A DNA stretch of 8,099 nt from contig JAENWE010000006.1 in assembly GCA_016650185.1 (NCBI GenBank), positions 1-8,099 on the forward strand, given 5' to 3'. How positions within the stretch are numbered: position 1 is the first letter of the stretch; every line of letters begins with the position of its first letter. The DNA is from Vicinamibacteria bacterium (lineage in GTDB: Bacteria; Acidobacteriota; Vicinamibacteria; Fen-336; JAGNNV01). The position numbers were made by a program, and so were the translations under genes. The notes under the pieces were generated by a model. That model was not told where the DNA came from, made no database searches, and saw nothing but the letters and a program-made list of their open reading frames with translations. This document shows, in pieces, positions 6,356 through 8,099 of this stretch.

Positions 6356-7759
6356 GTGCTGACATCATGGCGACCCAAGGCGTGCGGATTACCGCTCCGT
6401 GCGCCTGCTCTGGCGATGTCGGCTCTCTTGGCGGCGTGCGATGCGGTCCCTCCCATTCCGCCGAACGCGACAGAGGCGACCAAGACCACCAGGCCGCAGC
6501 AGGCCGATTCCCAGCGCGAGGATCTGGACGCGTTCGTGCGAGGTTTCTTCGAAGTGGATGCGTCCTACTCTCCCGAAGCCCGGGCCGAGGCGAAAAAGCG
6601 TCTTTATGAACTTGGCCGGGACGCGGGAGCCATCTCCGACACCCAATTCATTCTGCGGCTGTCACAGATTGCGGCTCTCGCCGACAACGGCCACACCGGC
6701 GTGATCTATCGCGGGGCCTCGCCGGACCTGGGCCGGGTGGGCGTCCGCCTCGCGCCCTTCGGGCAGGATTTTGTGGCCGTCCAGGCCGCGGCCGATCATG
6801 CCGACCTCCTGGGCGGTCGCCTGGTCGCGATCGACGGCACGCCCATCGCCCAGCTCCGCGAGATCGCCCGTACCCTCTCCGGCGGCATCGTTTCCCGGCG
6901 CGACCAAATGGCCCCGCTGTTCCTCGAGAGCCCGGGTCAGCTCTATGCGCTTGACCTGGCCGGGGCAGCCGACCACGCGACCTATGGGTTCGAGATGCGC
7001 CATGGTGAAAAACGCGAGGCCGTGCTCGCGGTCGCTTCCGAGCCTGGCGGCGGGCGTGATGCGTCGATGGCGCTGCTCTCTCCCGAAGACGCCCCGAAGA
7101 CCTGGCGCACCCTGCTTCAGGCCGACAAGGCCCCGTGGGCGCTTCAGGATGTCGGCAAGACCATGCGCCGCCGCGACCTGCCTGGATTGAGCGCCACGCT
7201 CATTCAGCTTCGCGCGAATCAGGATGGCGAGCAGCCCATCGCGGAGTTCCTCGAGGAGTCGGAGGATGCGCGTCGCAAGGCCCGGCGCCGGAACATCATT
7301 CTGGATATGCGCATGAACGGCGGCGGCGACCTGACAAGGACCCGCGAGTGGATGAGCACCCTTCCCTCGCGTCTCCCCAAGAACGGTCGCGTGGTTGTTC
7401 TCACCAGCCGATGGACGTTCTCCGCCGCCATATCGAGCATCGGCTATTTGAAGCAGGCCGGCGGTTCACGGGTCATTCTCGTGGGCGATCCTCCGGGCGA
7501 CCGCCTGAACTTCTTCGCCGAAGGACGACCCATCGTTCTACCCAACTCGGGGGCCATGGTTCTGATGGCCAGGCAGCGCCACGACTACCTCACCGGCTGC
7601 GAGGGCTACTCCGATTGCCACGGCCAGGTCGTGGAGTTCCCGATCGCGGTGAAGAATCTCGACCCCGACGTCGTCGCACCGTGGACCCTGGACGCGTACA
7701 TCAAGGGCCGGGACCCCGGCATGGAGGCCGCCGCCCGGGCTTTGAGAAGAGCCAGGTAG
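6356..7759 (+). CDS. S41 family peptidase-like lipoprotein
   Basis: I chose the GTG at 6356, giving 467 residues, because GAGGTGA lies just upstream; a longer form from the GTG at 6329 has no good ribosome site. The N-terminus is a lipoprotein signal with a canonical LAAC lipobox at Cys28. ADNGHTG (His113) is followed by a PDZ-like segment (about 125-170, with LLGGRLVAIDGTPI). The S41 catalytic fold includes NIILDMRMNGGGD and SRWTFSAA with the presumed nucleophile Ser356, then VILVGDPPGDRLNFFAEG, and the family-typical ending PDVVAPWTLDAYIKGRDP. The Lys of the CtpA/Prc Ser-Lys dyad, about 25 residues after Ser, is absent (Gly381-Asp382-Arg383), so a tricorn-like mechanism using His113 is possible. 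Cys415 and Cys421 sit close together and may form a disulfide. It probably belongs to the operon begun at 5322, though 62 nt separate it from the previous gene. Family call firm; substrate unknown. Confidence 0.88.
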   Translation: MLTSWRPKACGLPLRAPALAMSALLAACDAVPPIPPNATEATKTTRPQQADSQREDLDAFVRGFFEVDASYSPEARAEAKKRLYELGRDAGAISDTQFILRLSQIAALADNGHTGVIYRGASPDLGRVGVRLAPFGQDFVAVQAAADHADLLGGRLVAIDGTPIAQLREIARTLSGGIVSRRDQMAPLFLESPGQLYALDLAGAADHATYGFEMRHGEKREAVLAVASEPGGGRDASMALLSPEDAPKTWRTLLQADKAPWALQDVGKTMRRRDLPGLSATLIQLRANQDGEQPIAEFLEESEDARRKARRRNIILDMRMNGGGDLTRTREWMSTLPSRLPKNGRVVVLTSRWTFSAAISSIGYLKQAGGSRVILVGDPPGDRLNFFAEGRPIVLPNSGAMVLMARQRHDYLTGCEGYSDCHGQVVEFPIAVKNLDPDVVAPWTLDAYIKGRDPGMEAAARALRRAR

Positions 7760-7765
7760 CGTTCG

Positions 7766-7805
7766 GCTCCGCCAGCGAGCGGTCACGCTTGCGGCCCGCC
7801 GGAGC
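7766..7805. terminator. Stem-loop between convergent genes, possible bidirectional terminator
   Basis: GCTCCG (7766-7771) pairs with CGGAGC (7800-7805), and inside it GCGAGCG (7775-7781) pairs at 6 of 7 positions with CGCTTGC (7786-7792) across a 4-nt loop. It lies just after the S41 stop and before the end of the convergent macro-domain gene, where a terminator is expected. There is no T tract on either side, so intrinsic termination would be weak; a Rho-dependent end or transcript-stabilising hairpin is equally possible. Confidence 0.35.
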
Positions 7806-7866
7806 GCCATTGCGGTGCCCACCCAGTTCCGAGTCTGAGCCAGCCTGATGCCTCGCGACCCCTGGG

Positions 7867-8099
7867 TCAGGGCAGGCCGGCTGACCGCGCCGCTTCGAGC
7901 GCCCGGCGAAACGCGGTTTCTACCACGCCTTCACGAACTGCGAACAGAACCTGGGCGATCGACGGACGCTTCGGCAGATCCTCGGCCAGGGTTTTCATGA
8001 CGATGTCCGCCGCACGCTCGACCGGGAAGGCGTAGATGCCGCAACTGATGGCAGGGAACGCGATCGAGTGCAGGTGGTGCTGTTCCGCCAAGCCCAGAG
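7867..8099 (-). CDS. Macro domain protein (ADP-ribose-binding), C-terminal fragment
   Basis: The frame is open from the right edge to a TGA at 7869-7867; 76 residues are visible and the N-terminal half lies outside. SIAFPAISCGIYAFP is the hallmark second ADP-ribose-binding loop of macro domains (usually IS[T/C]GIYG[Y/F]P; here Ala replaces the second Gly), followed by the ERAADIVMKTL helix, a VLFAVREGVVETAFRRAL strand-helix typical of the domain's end, and a short tail. Bacterial relatives of the YmdB/AF1521 type remove acetyl or mono-ADP-ribosyl groups in the cytoplasm. No signal peptide can be judged. It is convergent to the S41 gene and probably unrelated to it. The first catalytic loop and start codon cannot be seen, so activity is not assessable. 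Confidence 0.85.
   Translation of the reverse strand, partial: LGLAEQHHLHSIAFPAISCGIYAFPVERAADIVMKTLAEDLPKRPSIAQVLFAVREGVVETAFRRALEAARSAGLP

Noticed and set aside
5535..6368. Minus-strand ORF of 277 codons across the two small envelope genes
   Set aside because: It is antisense to two genes with signal peptides and good ribosome sites. The product is charged, low in hydrophobic structure and without a domain.
7867..8099. Macro-domain half of a DarT/DarG toxin-antitoxin pair
   Set aside because: Only the C-terminal half is visible and no DarT-like partner is in the window. The short tail after the domain does not resemble the extra DarG domain.

Overview
The window is a high-GC chromosomal segment from a Gram-negative-type bacterium, and it consists mostly of secreted or envelope hydrolases. 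The signal peptides, two lipoprotein signals, a BamE-like domain, an S9 peptidase and a propeller/CehA-type metallohydrolase would fit an Acidobacteriota-, Gemmatimonadota- or Myxococcota-like genome. No marker gene is present, so the phylum is an inference and is not settled.

Layout. From the left edge to 2073 (minus strand) lies an S9/DPP-IV-type peptidase whose C-terminus runs off the window. A 408-bp non-coding stretch (2074-2481) follows. It holds a candidate promoter with an 18-bp dyad, three tandem copies of a ~52-bp unit, and a ~106-bp imperfect palindrome resembling the dispersed GTCATTGCGAG-type intergenic repeats of many bacterial genomes. Next, on the minus strand (2482-5028), is an 848-residue exported protein that joins a six-repeat TolB-like propeller to a CehA/McbA-type PHP metallohydrolase domain. 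A divergent intergenic region (5029-5321) holds a possible Arg-rich leader ORF with a hairpin over its ribosome binding site, several inverted repeats and a ~24-bp direct repeat.

On the plus strand three envelope genes run together: a small secreted BamE/SmpA-like protein (5322-5750), a lipoprotein with no recognised function (5760-6293, 9 nt downstream), and a lipoprotein of peptidase family S41 (6356-7759). A convergent, truncated macro-domain gene (7867 to the right edge, minus strand) closes the window.

How the genes might work together: the S9 peptidase and the propeller/CehA protein are exported, in the same direction, and probably degradative. They are separated by repeats and have a candidate internal promoter, so they need not be one transcript. 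The plus-strand trio looks like an envelope-maintenance or outer-membrane-quality operon. I saw no CRISPR array, defence island, integrase, transposase, tRNA or rRNA. No clear new system is visible. The items most worth a second look are the repeat block, the dyad-rich divergent region, the Arg leader ORF, and the S41 protein that lacks the Ser-Lys dyad lysine.
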